From: Aegilops tauschii subsp. strangulata
Lineage: Eukaryota > Streptophyta > Magnoliopsida > Poales > Poaceae
DNA: 64,000 nucleotides
Direction of reading: 5' to 3'
Assembly (NCBI RefSeq): GCF_002575655.3
Contig: NC_053039.3
Span: 242,646,622-242,710,621, forward strand
In this document: one piece after another, positions 23,468-34,423 of the stretch
How positions within the stretch are numbered: position 1 is the stretch's first letter
Layout of the letters: every line of letters begins with the position of its first letter
Position numbers and translations under genes: made by a program
The notes under the pieces: generated by a model
The model's input: only the letters and a program-made list of their open reading frames with translations
The model's database searches: none
Told to the model about the DNA's origin: nothing

Positions 23468-23944
23468 TGTCGGTGTCAAAACCGGCGGATTTCGGGTAGG
23501 GGGTCCCGAACTGTGCGTCTAGGATCGATGGTAACAGGAGACGGGGGACACAATGTTTACCTAGGTTCGGGCCCTCTCTATGGAGGTAATACCCTACTTC
23601 CTGCTTGATTGATCTTGATGAATATGAGTATTACAAGAGTTGATCTACCACGAGATCGTAATGGCTAAACCCTAAAAGCCTAGCCTATGAATATGGTAAT
23701 GAATGTGTCCTATCCGAACTATGCTCTCCAGTTTATATAGACACCGGAGAAATCTAGGGTTACATGGAGTCGCTTACATAAGAAGGAATCTTCATGGTTG
23801 ATCGCCTAGCTTGCCTTCCACGCCAAGGAAAGCCCAATCCGGACACGAGTATGGTCTTCGGTCTTCATGTCTTCACAGCCCATCAGTCCGTCCCATGGAT
23901 AGCAGACCGGACGCCCAAGGACCCCTTAGTCCAGGACTCCCTCA
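23468..23944 (-). repeat. 3' LTR of Gypsy-3
   Basis: 477 bp, from TGTCGGTGTCAAAACCGG to CCAGGACTCCCTCA. It contains TTTATATAGACACCGG (near 23731), the TATA region in reverse. The bases to the right (GTAGCCCCTGAACC) are the complement of a purine-rich tract. Confidence 0.93.
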
Positions 23945-24469
23945 GTAGCCCCTGAACCTGGCTTCAATGACGAGGAGTCCGGCGCGCAGATTGTCTTCGG
24001 CATTGCAAGGCGGGTTCCCCTTTTTTTCCGAACTCCAAGATAGTCTTCGAACGTGATGATTGTATCCGGACCTGTCATACACCACACACAACCGCAGTGA
24101 GAATATAATATTTGCACGGATCTAATCTGTTGACAGTTTCTTTACAACACGGCATTGCGTCTGTCCAGTTATAATTTCGAACCGTTTTTCTTCTGCCATC
24201 CCACGTCTCGAGACACGGTTGCTATTGGCATGTCTTGTCGAAGCACAGATCATGTCCCCTTAATGCGGGCATGGGTAACCCAACCGTGCCATTTGCACAG
24301 TCCTTGGGAATAGGCGAATCTTAAGGTGAACGAGGAGGCATTTAATGTTTGCTGCCTTTATAAGAGGATAAGGATCCCCTCTTCCTCTTCTCATGCTTTC
24401 TCTCTGTCTCCGCCTTCCCGATCTCGAGCTCCAGCGCCCAAGTTCTCTCTCCTTTCCACTCAAGCAACC

Positions 24470-27468
24470 ATGTCCGGATCCGGTGGTCAGGGCAAGTGGA
24501 TGGTCTCCTCCATCAAGAAGGAGGACATTACTGAGCTCCGAGCGGCCGGATATCTGGCGAAGGGAATAGCCCACCGCTTGCCGGCCGAGGGACAAATCGT
24601 CCCAACGCCGGAGCCCGACGAGAGGGTAGTATTCCTTCCTCATTTCTTCCGCGGGCTGGGGTTCCAACTCCACCCTTTCGTCCGCGGGCTGATGTATTAT
24701 TACGGGATAGATTTCCATGATCTGTCCCTAAATTCCTTCCTCAACATCTCGGTGTTTATCATCATGTGCTAGGCCTTCCTCCGCATCCATCCCCACTTCG
24801 GGCTGTGCCTCAAAGTCTTCAACGTGAAGCCGAAGGTGGTGGACATCCAGCACGCGGAGTGCGGGGGAGCCATGGTGAGCAAGCTATCCAACGTCTCCTG
24901 GTCCAAATGTACTTTTGTGGAGACGGTAAAGGAATGGCAGAAGCAGTGGTTCTACATCACAGAACCTCGCAGCACCACCTGGGCCGCGGCTGCCGAATTC
25001 CGCTTCGGCGCTCCCATGCGACTCACCTCCTGGGTCGAGAAGAGTCCGGACTGGTGTTCACCTGACGAGCTGATAGCGCTGCAGACGCGCGTTCAAAGTA
25101 TGGTGACCAAGAACGTCAAGCTCATTGACGTCATCTAGGTGATGCTGGTCCGTCGGATCCTTCTGTGCCAGCACCGAAGCCGCCCTTTGTGGGAGTTCAA
25201 TTCAAATAAGCACCAGACCATGGTGAGGCTCTTCGAGACTACTCACGAAGGTGCCTGGAAGTTGCTTTTCAAGGGCAACGAGAAGCCACCGGCCATGGAT
25301 TCAGACCGTGGCCACGATTGTACACACCCCGCTAGCAAGGTATGTTATTTCCGACGTATCCCCAACCTCATTGTTTCAAGGGTGGCGTCTGAGCTTTTAT
25401 TATGGTCCCTATAGGACTGGGTGGAGAGGGCGAAGCGGATCCAGTGTCCGGCTCCGCTGCCCGAAGAACCGGTCATCCCGCGCCTAGCAGAGATGCTGGT
25501 GCCGGCGCCATACAAGGCGCCATAGAAGAAGGCCAAGAAGAAGGCCAAGGGGGCCAAGAGTGGCCCCCGTCGCAAGGGCACTTCGGACGCGACGTTCGAA
25601 GACGAGGCCCATTCCTCCGTTCGTGAGGACAACGACGAGGAGGAGGACGAGGAGGAAAACAACCCTCCTCCCGAGGAGAATAAGAAGAAGAGGGCGGCCT
25701 CGGCACATCCGGAGGCGAAAGCGCCCAAAAAGGGGAAGGGCGCCCCAGCGGTCAACACCGCGTGGGACGTTGACAGTAGTCCGGAACGGCGCCCCCACAC
25801 TAAGCCCCAGGCCGCATCGTAAGTGACAGGACTCGCTCGTGCGCACATCCAGCCCTTTCTCTCCATTATCTTGATATGGTTAACTGTACTATTGCAGTCC
25901 GGCCCGCAACCTAATCCAGCGATCCTCGTCTGGAGGTTCGTTGGCTCCGTCGGAGATGGCGAGCCAGTCGCCACCGCCTGCTTGCTCTCCCGGGGCCGGG
26001 GACGACACCGAAGTGCTGTCCCAGAGGGCCGATCCGAACCGGGGAGGAGCCCAGGAGGCTGTTGGGGAGGCGCCACGAGGCAAAGCCTCCACTGCCGGAC
26101 ACATGGAGGAGACGATCCCCATGAAAACTGGAGAAGAGGGCCGCATCCAGTTTGGCCTTCAGCCGAATATGATTCCGGAGACCCATATGGCTTCGGAGTC
26201 GGGCGCGCAGCCCCCTTTGAAGGAGGGGGGTGCGCAGCTTCCGCTGGTGGTCCCCGTCCATCCAGGGGCGCCGGACTACCTGATGGAGGCGCTGCGAGGC
26301 GCCTCCGTAATGGGAGAGCACCGCATCCTTTATGGGCACGGTGATTGAGAAGGTTCAGTCCGCCAAGAGTGGACTGAACGAGGCCTGCAGCAACCTGTTG
26401 ACAGGTTTTGAGGTAAGTGACATAGAAAGAGAAAAAAACCAGTAGTCAGTAGCCCGTGAGACACTGTCCGGCGAGAAGAACCGGACATAGGATCTATTGT
26501 AGGAGACTAACATAGTATGTATGCATAAGCAGACATCGCTGTTGGCCGCAACCTTGCATGTTGCCGAAGTCTCTGAATTGAGGCAGAGGCTGGAGCGGAC
26601 CGAGAACGAGCTCATTGAGGTTAGGGTTCGGCTCTAGGAGAAGCAAGGTGAATAACGACTCGCTGTATTGACTGTAGTGTCGTAATATGTGCAGGAGCCG
26701 CGACCGAGGTCGAGGCCCCGAGGAAGGCCCTGGGCGAGGCTGAGGAGAAAGCTGTCCACAGCAAGCCGCCCGTAAGAAGCTCGAGGCCCGGGTGAAGGAA
26801 ATTCAGCAGGAGCTCCGGGATGCGGTGAAAAAATGTGAGACCTTGGAGAATGATGCGTCGGCTCAAGAGGCCGAGCTCACCAAGGCTCGTCAGAGTGTGG
26901 AGACTGCATGGAATGAGGCCCAGGCCGCCCTCCAGGAGATCCAGGAGGCCAAGAAGACCACGGCGGGTAAGGCATTTAAGATGCAAAGCAAGTATGCGGA
27001 GAAGCAATATGTTTTACTAACCCGGGTTCAGAGTTCCCCAGGGGCTTTTGCGGATCTACCACGAAGCTATTCTGGTCGCAGTACGTGACGCCAGAGCATC
27101 CCGTGTCCTTCACCGATCAGTTGAAGCAGCTGGTGGAGCTGCACAGGGTGGCCGAACTAGCCATGAAGGATTTGACAATCCGGCTATGGCCAGCCGAAGC
27201 TATGCCCGGCAGCTACTTCAGACTCATGAGGCGTCTGGTGGAGGCCTGTCTGCGGCTGGACGTCATCAAGCGCTCCGCCTGTATTGAAGGTGCTCGTATG
27301 GCTTTCGCTCGCTGCAAGATGTGGTGGGCGAAGATGAACGCTGTTGAGGTTGCCAGCGGGCCGCTGGAGGGCAAGGAGCACCGCACACCCAAGCGATATT
27401 TCGCGGACGTCGTAGAGGGGTCTCGACTTGTGGCGGCGCAATGTTCGCAGGACATTGTATTTGAATAA
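24470..27468 (+). pseudogene. Antisense multi-exon ORF of Gypsy-3 (PF04195-like 'putative gypsy type transposon' protein), broken
   Basis: Starts MSGSGGQGKWMVSSIKKEDI. The segment HPFVRGLMYYYGIDFHDLS followed by FLRIHPHFGL is the signature of the plant domain Pfam calls putative gypsy type transposon (recognised by eye). Inferred exons: 24470-25339, 25415-25818, 25898-26412, about 26532-26648, about 26698-26970 and the last to TAA 27466-27468; GT/AG borders are seen at the first three introns. The middle is Lys/Glu-rich (KKAKKKAKG, EDEEENN). The fifth exon is coiled-coil (KEIQQELRDAVKKCETLEN). The end is conserved (ACIEGARMAFARCKMWWAKM). In-frame stops at 24770, 25136 and 25523 and a frameshift near 26330 kill it. 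Function unknown. Confidence 0.75.
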
Positions 27469-28659
27469 ATGTATTCATGTTGCCTTTGCCTTGTATTATG
27501 GGAACAAAGTCAGTGTTTGTAAAATAATTTTATTATGCTTTAAATTGTTTCCTCCTATGCGGCCGTATTATTTGTAATCTGTGGGTTGGCCAGTCATTGG
27601 CTTCTGCCCTCACGTAGGTAGTACGGAGGTGTTCGGGATGGATTCTAAACAATCTTGATCCAATTATATGGTCCTTTGAAGGAGTTGTTTAGCGCAACGA
27701 ACAAGGCAATCGGACTATACGGCTTGAACGCCCTCACTTAGCCATAGGAGTCTTATAATTAAGCAAGTGTGCAGCCCCTGGTCCAAGCCAGGGTGCTGTC
27801 AGCATCTGATCGGGAAGTGCCGATCCTTCGCATGACGCGGAAAAAATCTCCAACGATTTTGTAGCCCTCGAACAGCTGACCGGCTCTCGCCGTATCATGA
27901 CAGTCAATTTTCGGCTTTCTCTACTGAGGTGCTCATCCGGTTAAGGCCAGGGCACAATTGCAGTAGTTCTCCCTTTACTACCCTAGCCGATAGAGCGGAA
28001 TGTAGGGTAGCAAGCACAGGAGCCGGGCAACCCAACTATTGACCAAAGACATGATTCGGAGCCAATGCATATAATGCTAAATTCGGGGTGCCGAACTTGT
28101 ATATAAGAAGTGTTCGGACTTTGCTGCCGTATTGTGGGGCGACAAGTAGCCCCTGGCGAATATGAAACATACAGAAGAGTATCGATGTAGCAGGTAAGCA
28201 GATCGAAATAAAATGAAGTAATAAGCAGAAACCACAAAAACTGGGCCACGAACCATTCTTATTATAACTGGATGGATACGTCAAGGCGTATCTTGTACAT
28301 ATGGTGCGAGAAGTATCCGGGCTATTTAACATGCCGGGATCAGTAGGGCGCAGCGTGCGGGTCCTGAGAAATAAGTTTGAATATCGTCAAGAAGAACGTA
28401 TAAAGGTTACCCTACACACATGTGCTGCGTGCCTCCGTTGTATGCCAATCCTTCTAAAGGACTTGCGATCAGGCCCGCGAAAAAAGGAACCTAAAACAAG
28501 AAAAAGGTAAAAGTATGTGTGTCCGGGATCTGTCTGGCCGAACTGTAGACCCCGGGCTATCTTGTGCCTCTGTCATGTCCATGGAATTTTGAGTGCGTAA
28601 TTGTGTACGCGTGGTATGAATGCCACTACCTCATTGGGACTGGGACAGAGGCCGGATTG
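27469..28659. other. Gypsy-3 region where pol would be expected; no coding sequence
   Basis: Only short shadow frames are present. There is no RT, RNase H or integrase motif on either strand. This spacer lies between the convergent ends of the antisense ORF and gag-protease and probably contains both 3' ends. Confidence 0.65.
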
Positions 28660-29486
28660 CTAGTCGAGCTCTTGACGAGCCACGCCATTCTGTTGCAGTG
28701 TAGTCCGGGACCTCTTAATGATGTCCGAGGGCTCGGTAGCCGTACTATTGTGCTGCTTGAGAAGGCCGCTCTGTACTTCTGCTGCTAGGGCGGCGGTGTG
28801 CTCCTCTGTTCGGAGGGAGCGTTCCGTATTGCCATTGACTGTTATGACGCCGCGTGGGCCAGGCATCTTGAGCTTGAGATAAGCGTAGTGTGGCACTGCG
28901 TTGAATCTAGCAAACGCGGTTCTTCCGAGCAGTGCGTGATAGCCGCTGCGGAAGGGGACGATATCGAAGATTAACTCTTCGCTTCAGAAGTTGTCTGGAA
29001 AGCCGAAGACCACTTCCAGCGTGATTGAGCCCGTACAGCGGGCCTCTACGCCTGGTATGACTCCTTTAAAGGTAGTCTTTGATGGTTTGATTCGCGAGGG
29101 GTTAATGCCCATCTTCCGCACTGTGTCCTGATAAAGCAGGTTGAGGCTGCTACCACCGTCCATCAGGACTCGTGTTAGGTGAAACCCGTCAATAATTGGG
29201 TCGAGGACTAGTGCGGCTGAACCGCCATGGCGGATACTTGTTGGGTGATCCCGGCGATCGAAGGTGATCGGGAATGATGACCACGGATTGAATTTTGGGG
29301 CGAGTGGCTCTACCGCGTAGACGTCCCTAAGTGCTCGCTTACGCTCCCTTTTGGGGATGTGCGTGGCGTATATCATGTTCACCGTTTTGACTTGAGGGGA
29401 AAATTTCTTCTGCCCCCCAGTGTTCGGCTGCCGGGGCTCTTCGTCCTCGTCCTCACTTTGTGATCCCTTTTCCTTGTTTTCGGCAT
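28660..29486 (-). pseudogene. Gypsy-3 aspartic protease, one stop
   Basis: Minus-strand frame with the active-site segment RVLMDGGSSLNLLYQDTVRK (DGG type), preceded by DHPTSIRHGGSAALVLDPII and followed by GVIPGVEARCTGSITLEVVF. An in-frame TGA at 28984-28986 interrupts it. The same frame then continues SEELIFDIVPFRSGYHALLG, RTAFARFNAVPHYAYLKLKM and GPRGVITVNGN to its end near 28660. It is closely similar in layout to the protease of Gypsy-1 (12291-12945). Confidence 0.85.
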
Positions 29487-30476
29487 TTAACTTGCCAGCC
29501 TGCTTGAAAACCCAACAATCTCTGTTGGTATGATTAGCTTGCTTATCCGGGGTGCCGTGTATCTGGCGCGGACGGTCGAGTATGTGTTCCAGGCTGGAAG
29601 GTCCTTCATTGTTCCTTTTGAAGGGCTTCTTCCATTGGCCAGACTTGGAGCCAGTGAATCCGGCGTTGACCGTGGTGTCATCGGTGTTGCTGCCATTGCT
29701 TCGGTGTTTGTGTCTATTGCGCTGGAGCTTGCTAGTGTTATTCTTGGCCTCGGCGGGGCCTGTCTTGCTAGCTGTGTTGTTACTACAGGCCACCAATTGT
29801 CCTCTCCTGCGCAAAAGCGGGTCATGAGTGCCGTGAGGGCTGCCATGGACTTCGGCTTTTCTTGGCCGAGGTGGCATGCTAGCCATTCGTCACGGATGCT
29901 GTGTTTGAAGGCTGCTAAGGCCTCGGCATCCGGACAGTCAACAATCTGGTTCTTTTTAGTTAGGAACCTAGTCCGGAATTTTCTGGCTGATTCTCCAGGT
30001 TGTCGAACTATGTGGCTTAAGTCATCAGCGTTTGGTGGCCGGACATATGTTCCCTGGAAGTTGTCCAGGATGGCTTCTTCCAAGTCCTCCGAGCTGCCGA
30101 TAGAATTTTTAGGCAGGCTGTTAAGCCAGTGCCGGGCTGGTCCTTTGAGCTTTAGTGGGAGGCATTTAGTGGCATGGAGGTCATCTCCTCGATCCATATG
30201 GATATGGAGAGTGAAATCCTCGATCCATACTGCGGGATCGGTTGTGTCGTCGTATGATTCAATGTTGACAGGCTTGAACCCCTCGGGGAATTCGTGATCC
30301 AGTACTTCATCTGTGAAGCAGAGAGGGTGTGCGGTGCCTCTATATCGGGCCGCGTCGTGGCGTAGCTCTGACGGAGTCCGTCGGCGGTATTCGCCCCGGG
30401 CGTGGTTAGATTTATCACGTCCGAATAGGTAGCCGTCGTTGTGCCTCGAGGCACGCCCTCGCGATCCGTAGATCAA
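29487..30476 (-). pseudogene. Gypsy-3 gag, capsid region
   Basis: A 330-residue frame with recognisable retrotransposon gag sequence: DPAVWIEDFTLHIHMDRGDD, LPLKLKGPARHWLNSLPKNS, SEDLEEAILDNFQGTYVRP, then RKFRTRFLTKKNQIVDCPD. The reading shifts frame near 29880 into the protease frame, which begins with a Lys/Asn-rich stretch (29886-29480; KNNTSKLQRNRHKHRSNGS, then a cysteine-poor CWVFKQAGKLNAE segment where a zinc knuckle might have been). Confidence 0.85.
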
Positions 30477-32037
30477 TCTTGTATGTCCTGCTCTATCGTC
30501 CAGGATCTGCCGGAGGTCGTACGTGTGACCCCGAACTCTTCCGTCTCTATTTTTACGAGGTGGTGGGGCAGGCTGCTGTTCGGCCGGAGTTGCCGCCTTA
30601 TCCCGGCCGCGGGGTGGCCGGTCGGCCGCCGTGGTGGTCGTTCCGCATTACGCAACGGAGATGTATGCTCCGGTGCTTCCTCGTCGAATTGAGGTAGCAG
30701 TCTGCGTTTCGGGTAGCCCTTTGTTGGGCGCCTGAGGCCGTATTCTTCGGCTGTCAGGACATCAGTCCACCTGTCGACGAGCAGATCTTGTTCAGCTTGA
30801 AGCTGCTGCTGTTTCTTTTTCAGGCTCCTTGCAGTGGCTATGAGCTGAAGTTTAAAGCGCTCCTGCTCCAGAGGATCCTCAGGCACGATGAAGTCTTCGT
30901 TGCCGAGGCTTGTCTCCTCTTCGGAGGGTGGACGGTAGCTGTCGTCCTCCGTGTCATCTTCTATGGCCTGTTCGTCAGGGTTGTCTTGCCTGTTGTCATG
31001 TTCCTCCTGTTCAAATGTAGCTCCGACAGGGTCTTCATTGTTTTCGGTGTCGCCTGGAGTACTATTCTCTCCGGTGCCGGTGTTGCCGTCCTTTGAGCGA
31101 CGAGGCTTAGAACGGTGCTTGGGGCGTCGATGCTTGGACTACATCTTAGAGGTTTTATTCGCATCTGGCTCTTCGTTGTCGTCGCCAGATCCTTTGGGTG
31201 TATCAACCATGTACACGTCGTACGAATAGGTAGCCGTCCAACGTCCGGTGAATGGCGGGTCTTGGCCTTGCTCCATATCGGCATCGTCGTCCATACCGTT
31301 GATGTCTTCGGAGCCATAGTCAAGCACGTCGATTAAGTCATCGATAGTGGCTATCAAGTGGGTGGCGGGTGGGAAGCAAAATTCCTCGTCATCCGTCTCT
31401 AGCTCGACCCGAACATAGTTCAGCTATGAGTCCTCCTCCAAGGATAAGTTCTTTAAAGAATTTAGTATGTCACCAAAAGGTGAGTGCTGGAAGAAGTCTG
31501 CGGCGCTGAATTCAAAAATCGACAACCGATCCAGCTTGGTGTCCGCGGGCGTGTCTGGTCCGGAACGTGTAGCCGAAAACGAGTCCGGAGTTCCATTGAC
31601 GCAAATATTGTAGGATGTCGAGTTTGTGTGTAGCTCCAACACCGTGGACTTTGTGGCCTCAAAGGGCACGATCTGCTTCGGTTCTGAGGCCGTTGCAGCA
31701 ACAGGATCCATCTCCTCGGTGTGATCCGATGACAGATTTAAGTCATGTTCATCGGAGAGAGGGGGAGCGACTGCCGCAGTCTCGAATCCATCGAAGATCA
31801 AGTCTCCACGGGTATCCGCGGCGCAGTTCAAGCTTCCTGATCTGACCTGATGGCCAGGGGCGTGACTATCGACCTGCTCCAGATGGCCAAGCGAGTTGGC
31901 CCGCAGTACGAAGTCGCCGAACACAAAGGTTTGTCCGGGGAGGAAGGTTTCTCCCTGAACGGCGCCATTACTGACGATCAAAGGGGCCATCAAGTCCTTT
32001 GCCGATGGCACAGTGGAACTCTCAATGAAAGCACCAA
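30473..32037 (-). pseudogene. Gypsy-3 N-terminal polyprotein region, several stops
   Basis: Consecutive minus-strand frames at 32011-31424, 31357-31139 and 30886-30473 follow the primer side of the 5' LTR and lead into gag. They are acidic to mixed in composition (DVLDYGSEDINGMDDDAD, TEEMDPVAATASEPKQIV) and end in a Lys/Gln coiled segment (ARSLKKKQQQLQAEQDLLVD). No known domain is recognised. Comparable long leaders occur in other plant Gypsy elements. The stops between pieces show decay. Confidence 0.6.
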
Positions 32038-32513
32038 TGTCGGTGTCAAAACCGGCGGATCTCGGGTAGTGGGTCCCGAACTGTGCGTCTAGATCGATGG
32101 TAACAGGAGACGGGGGACACGATGTTTACCCAGGTTCGGGCCCTCTCTATGGAGGTAATACCCTACTTCTCGCTTGATTGACCTTGATGAATATGAGTAT
32201 TACAAGAGTTGATCTACCACGAGATCGTAATGGCTAAACCCTAAAAGCCTAGCCTATGAATATGGTAATGAATGTGTCCTATCCGGACTATGCTCTCCGG
32301 TTTATATAGACACCGGAGAGATCTAGGGTTACATGGAGTCGGTTACATAAGAAGGAATCTTCATGGTTGATCGCCTAGCTTGCCTTCCACGCCAAGGAAA
32401 GCACAATCCGGACACGAGTATGGTCTTCGGTCTTCATGTCTTCACAGCCCATCAGTCCGGCCAATGGATAACAGACCGAATGCTCGAGGACCCCTTAGTC
32501 CAGGACTCCCTCA
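32038..32513 (-). repeat. 5' LTR of Gypsy-3
   Basis: 476 bp, same ends as 23468-23944, TG...CA, followed by ACAGG. TTTATATAGACACC near 32300 is the TATA region in plus orientation; the strand of transcription is inferred from gag. Confidence 0.93.
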
Positions 32514-32518
32514 ACAGG

Positions 32519-33153
32519 AATGAACAGGAGCCAGGGAAGATGGGAAAAGTTTTAGGGTGCGATGTGGCCACGATGCGTGCGCGGTAGCACAACCAGCTGT
32601 GGGAGGCGGGAGCAGGCGGTCCCGCCGGCGCTGGTTTGGCTTTGGCGGCTGGAGGAAGAAGAGACTGAAGAAACCCGACAGACGTTGAATGTCAATCCAA
32701 CGGTCAAGGTTGGCACAATTGTTTTTTGACTAAGCTAACACCAAGTAGCATACTTTTTTATATATAGGAAGAAAAGAAAAGCTGGTCTCGTTCGCCTGAT
32801 AACTTTCCCGAAACTGCGACCGTTCGATCTTGCATCGCAACTAAAACTGCGAGGAAAATGCGTTCGTCTGCCATCCTCCTCCCAGGGAACGTTCGCCACA
32901 TAAGTGACTAGCACCCTTGGTTTTCAATCGAGAGGTCTTGGGTTCGAGTCGCAGGAACTCTCAATTTTGTCCTCCTTCCTTCCTCGCAAAAAAAGAAAGA
33001 AAATCAAAGACTTGAGAAGGCGTACAGAAGAAGCTAGTGTACCAGTAAAGAGACGTTGCTGAGTTTTAGAAAAAAGAGAGACGTGCTCCTGTAGCTGGTT
33101 CGAATCCAAACCTAGGCTATGACTATATATGGTGCTATGCTACTCTGCAAGTA
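32519..33153. other. CACTA-2 sequence right of Gypsy-3, with a tRNA-like relic
   Basis: It continues the repeats of the left part (GGGAGGCGGGAGCAGGCGGT near 32598). At about 32905-32960 the words GACTAGCACCC, TTTTCAATCGAGAGGTCTTG and GGTTCGAGTCGCAG resemble the D-loop, anticodon arm and T-arm order of a tRNA, with GGTTCGAGTCG close to a polymerase III B box. It is degenerate, without clear acceptor pairing, so I do not call a tRNA gene. Confidence 0.5.
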
Positions 33154-33900
33154 ATGAAACTGACATATCCAATGTTTGCTTCTCCTCTTCTCTACTTACT
33201 CTGCCTAGCATCACAAGCTCTGGCCGCAGCAACCATGTCTGCTGGCTGCTCGTCCACCTGCTCTTCAGCGGGCAACAACCAGATATGCGCCATGTCGCCA
33301 CCCGTACCATCGCCTGTGGGTCTCATCACACCCCTGCCGGCACACGCACCGCGGCCGGTTGCTCATCGCAACCTGCTACCGTTGGTGTGGTGCCAGTGGT
33401 GCAAATCACGTAGAGTCATCCGTCGCATCTCAACCACAATCCTCAACCCTGGCCGAGTCTTCTACAAATGCCCGAATCATGGGGTAATAATATGTTTAAG
33501 TGTTGTTCTGCTGCTTTTAGTTGCTGATTTTTTTAATAGTTTAGTTGATGATCTTCCAATTTGATTCATGTAGAAAAGGGATGATTCGTGTGATTTGTAT
33601 TTCTAGGAAGTTGCTGATGTGGGGGAATGCAACTACACTGATTATTTGGTTAGCTGAGGAATCCCAATACTAGCAGGTTGGGGTGTTGGACAAGTAACTG
33701 AAGGAACGGTAGAAGAGGAAGATGCAGAGCAGAAGGTTAAAGATGCAGTTCCTCTGATCATGGCCAAGCAACAGCTGCTGAATGGCCTTGACAGCAATGA
33801 GGAGATGAAAGAGCTTGTGAAGACAATGGGCAAAATTGATGTGCTCTGTAGGATGATTGTCTCTTTATTTGCAGTGTATGTAGCACTCGTGATGTATTAA
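33154..33900 (+). pseudogene. GRF-type zinc-finger ORF of CACTA-2, two exons, one stop
   Basis: Exon 1 is 33154-33483 and exon 2 is 33607-33900, with GT (33484) and AG (33605-33606) borders that keep the frame. The first residues (MKLTYPMFASPLLYLLCLAS) may be leader or untranslated; a second ATG at 33234 is possible. Residues around 85-110 read VWCQWCKSRR, then TTILNPGRVFYKCPNHG, matching the spacing of a GRF zinc finger (CxxC, NPGR, FYKCP). Exon 2 has a TGA at 33655-33657, then a helical segment (SNEEMKELVKTMGKIDVLCR) and a hydrophobic end (MIVSLFAVYVALVMY), possibly a membrane segment. Such ORFs are frequent in Triticeae CACTA elements as I recall them. Role unknown, perhaps DNA binding. 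Confidence 0.7.
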
Positions 33901-34423
33901 GTGGCTATGACATGAGCACTTTGCTGAAACTATTAATGAATGAAACCTGTGTAGCAGGCTGGGCGTAGTGTTGTGAACATCTAATGATTTCTATTAACAG
34001 AAATCAGGGGGTATCCCCTTTTGCTCATAAATAAATAAATAGCATAGGCCCTTTTGGTAATAAATAAATAAATTAGCAGCGGCCCTGTCGGGTCAGCTTT
34101 GTTCCCATTCGAAGACGTCGAGCAAATTGCAGTCCAACGGCAAACTATGTCACCAAATTCAAGTTTCACAGCCAAATATGAGTACAACTAAACAACAATG
34201 TCATCATGTTTTAGTCGTCATACAATCACCAAACACAAATGAACATACATAACAAGTGATGTTTTCACAGCAAAATACTAAACAACACGTTCATCAGGTT
34301 TCAGTTGTCATAGCAAACACAATTTCACATAGTAGATAAAAAAACGTCTTCTGACAGGCAAATACGACAAAAGCAATCAAATCATCATCCACAACAACAG
34401 TGTCAACATCTTCGCCATGTGTA
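33901..34423. other. CACTA-2 spacer between convergent genes
   Basis: AT-rich, with AAATAAATAAATA runs near 34027 and 34062 and a short repeated block (CATCATGTTTTAGTCGTCATA and CATCAGGTTTCAGTTGTCATA, about 80 bp apart). No gene seen. Confidence 0.5.

Larger units (their letters stand above)
23468..32513 (-). mobile_element. Gypsy-3: non-autonomous Gypsy element with antisense ORF
   Basis: 9046 bp between LTRs at 23468-23944 and 32038-32513, flanked by ACGGG (23463-23467) and ACAGG (32514-32518), a target duplication with one change. On the minus strand it has gag and protease (32037-28660) and nothing recognisable of RT, RNase H or integrase. On the plus strand, between the 3' LTR and protease, it has a multi-exon ORF (24470-27468). 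The two LTRs differ at about 20 of 477 positions by eye. Confidence 0.92.

Noticed and set aside
25345..26076. 243-codon minus-strand frame
   Set aside because: It lies opposite exons 2 and 3 of the antisense ORF and reflects their GC-rich composition.
29530..30297. 255-codon plus-strand frame
   Set aside because: It lies exactly opposite the recognisable Gypsy-3 gag and has no domain of its own.
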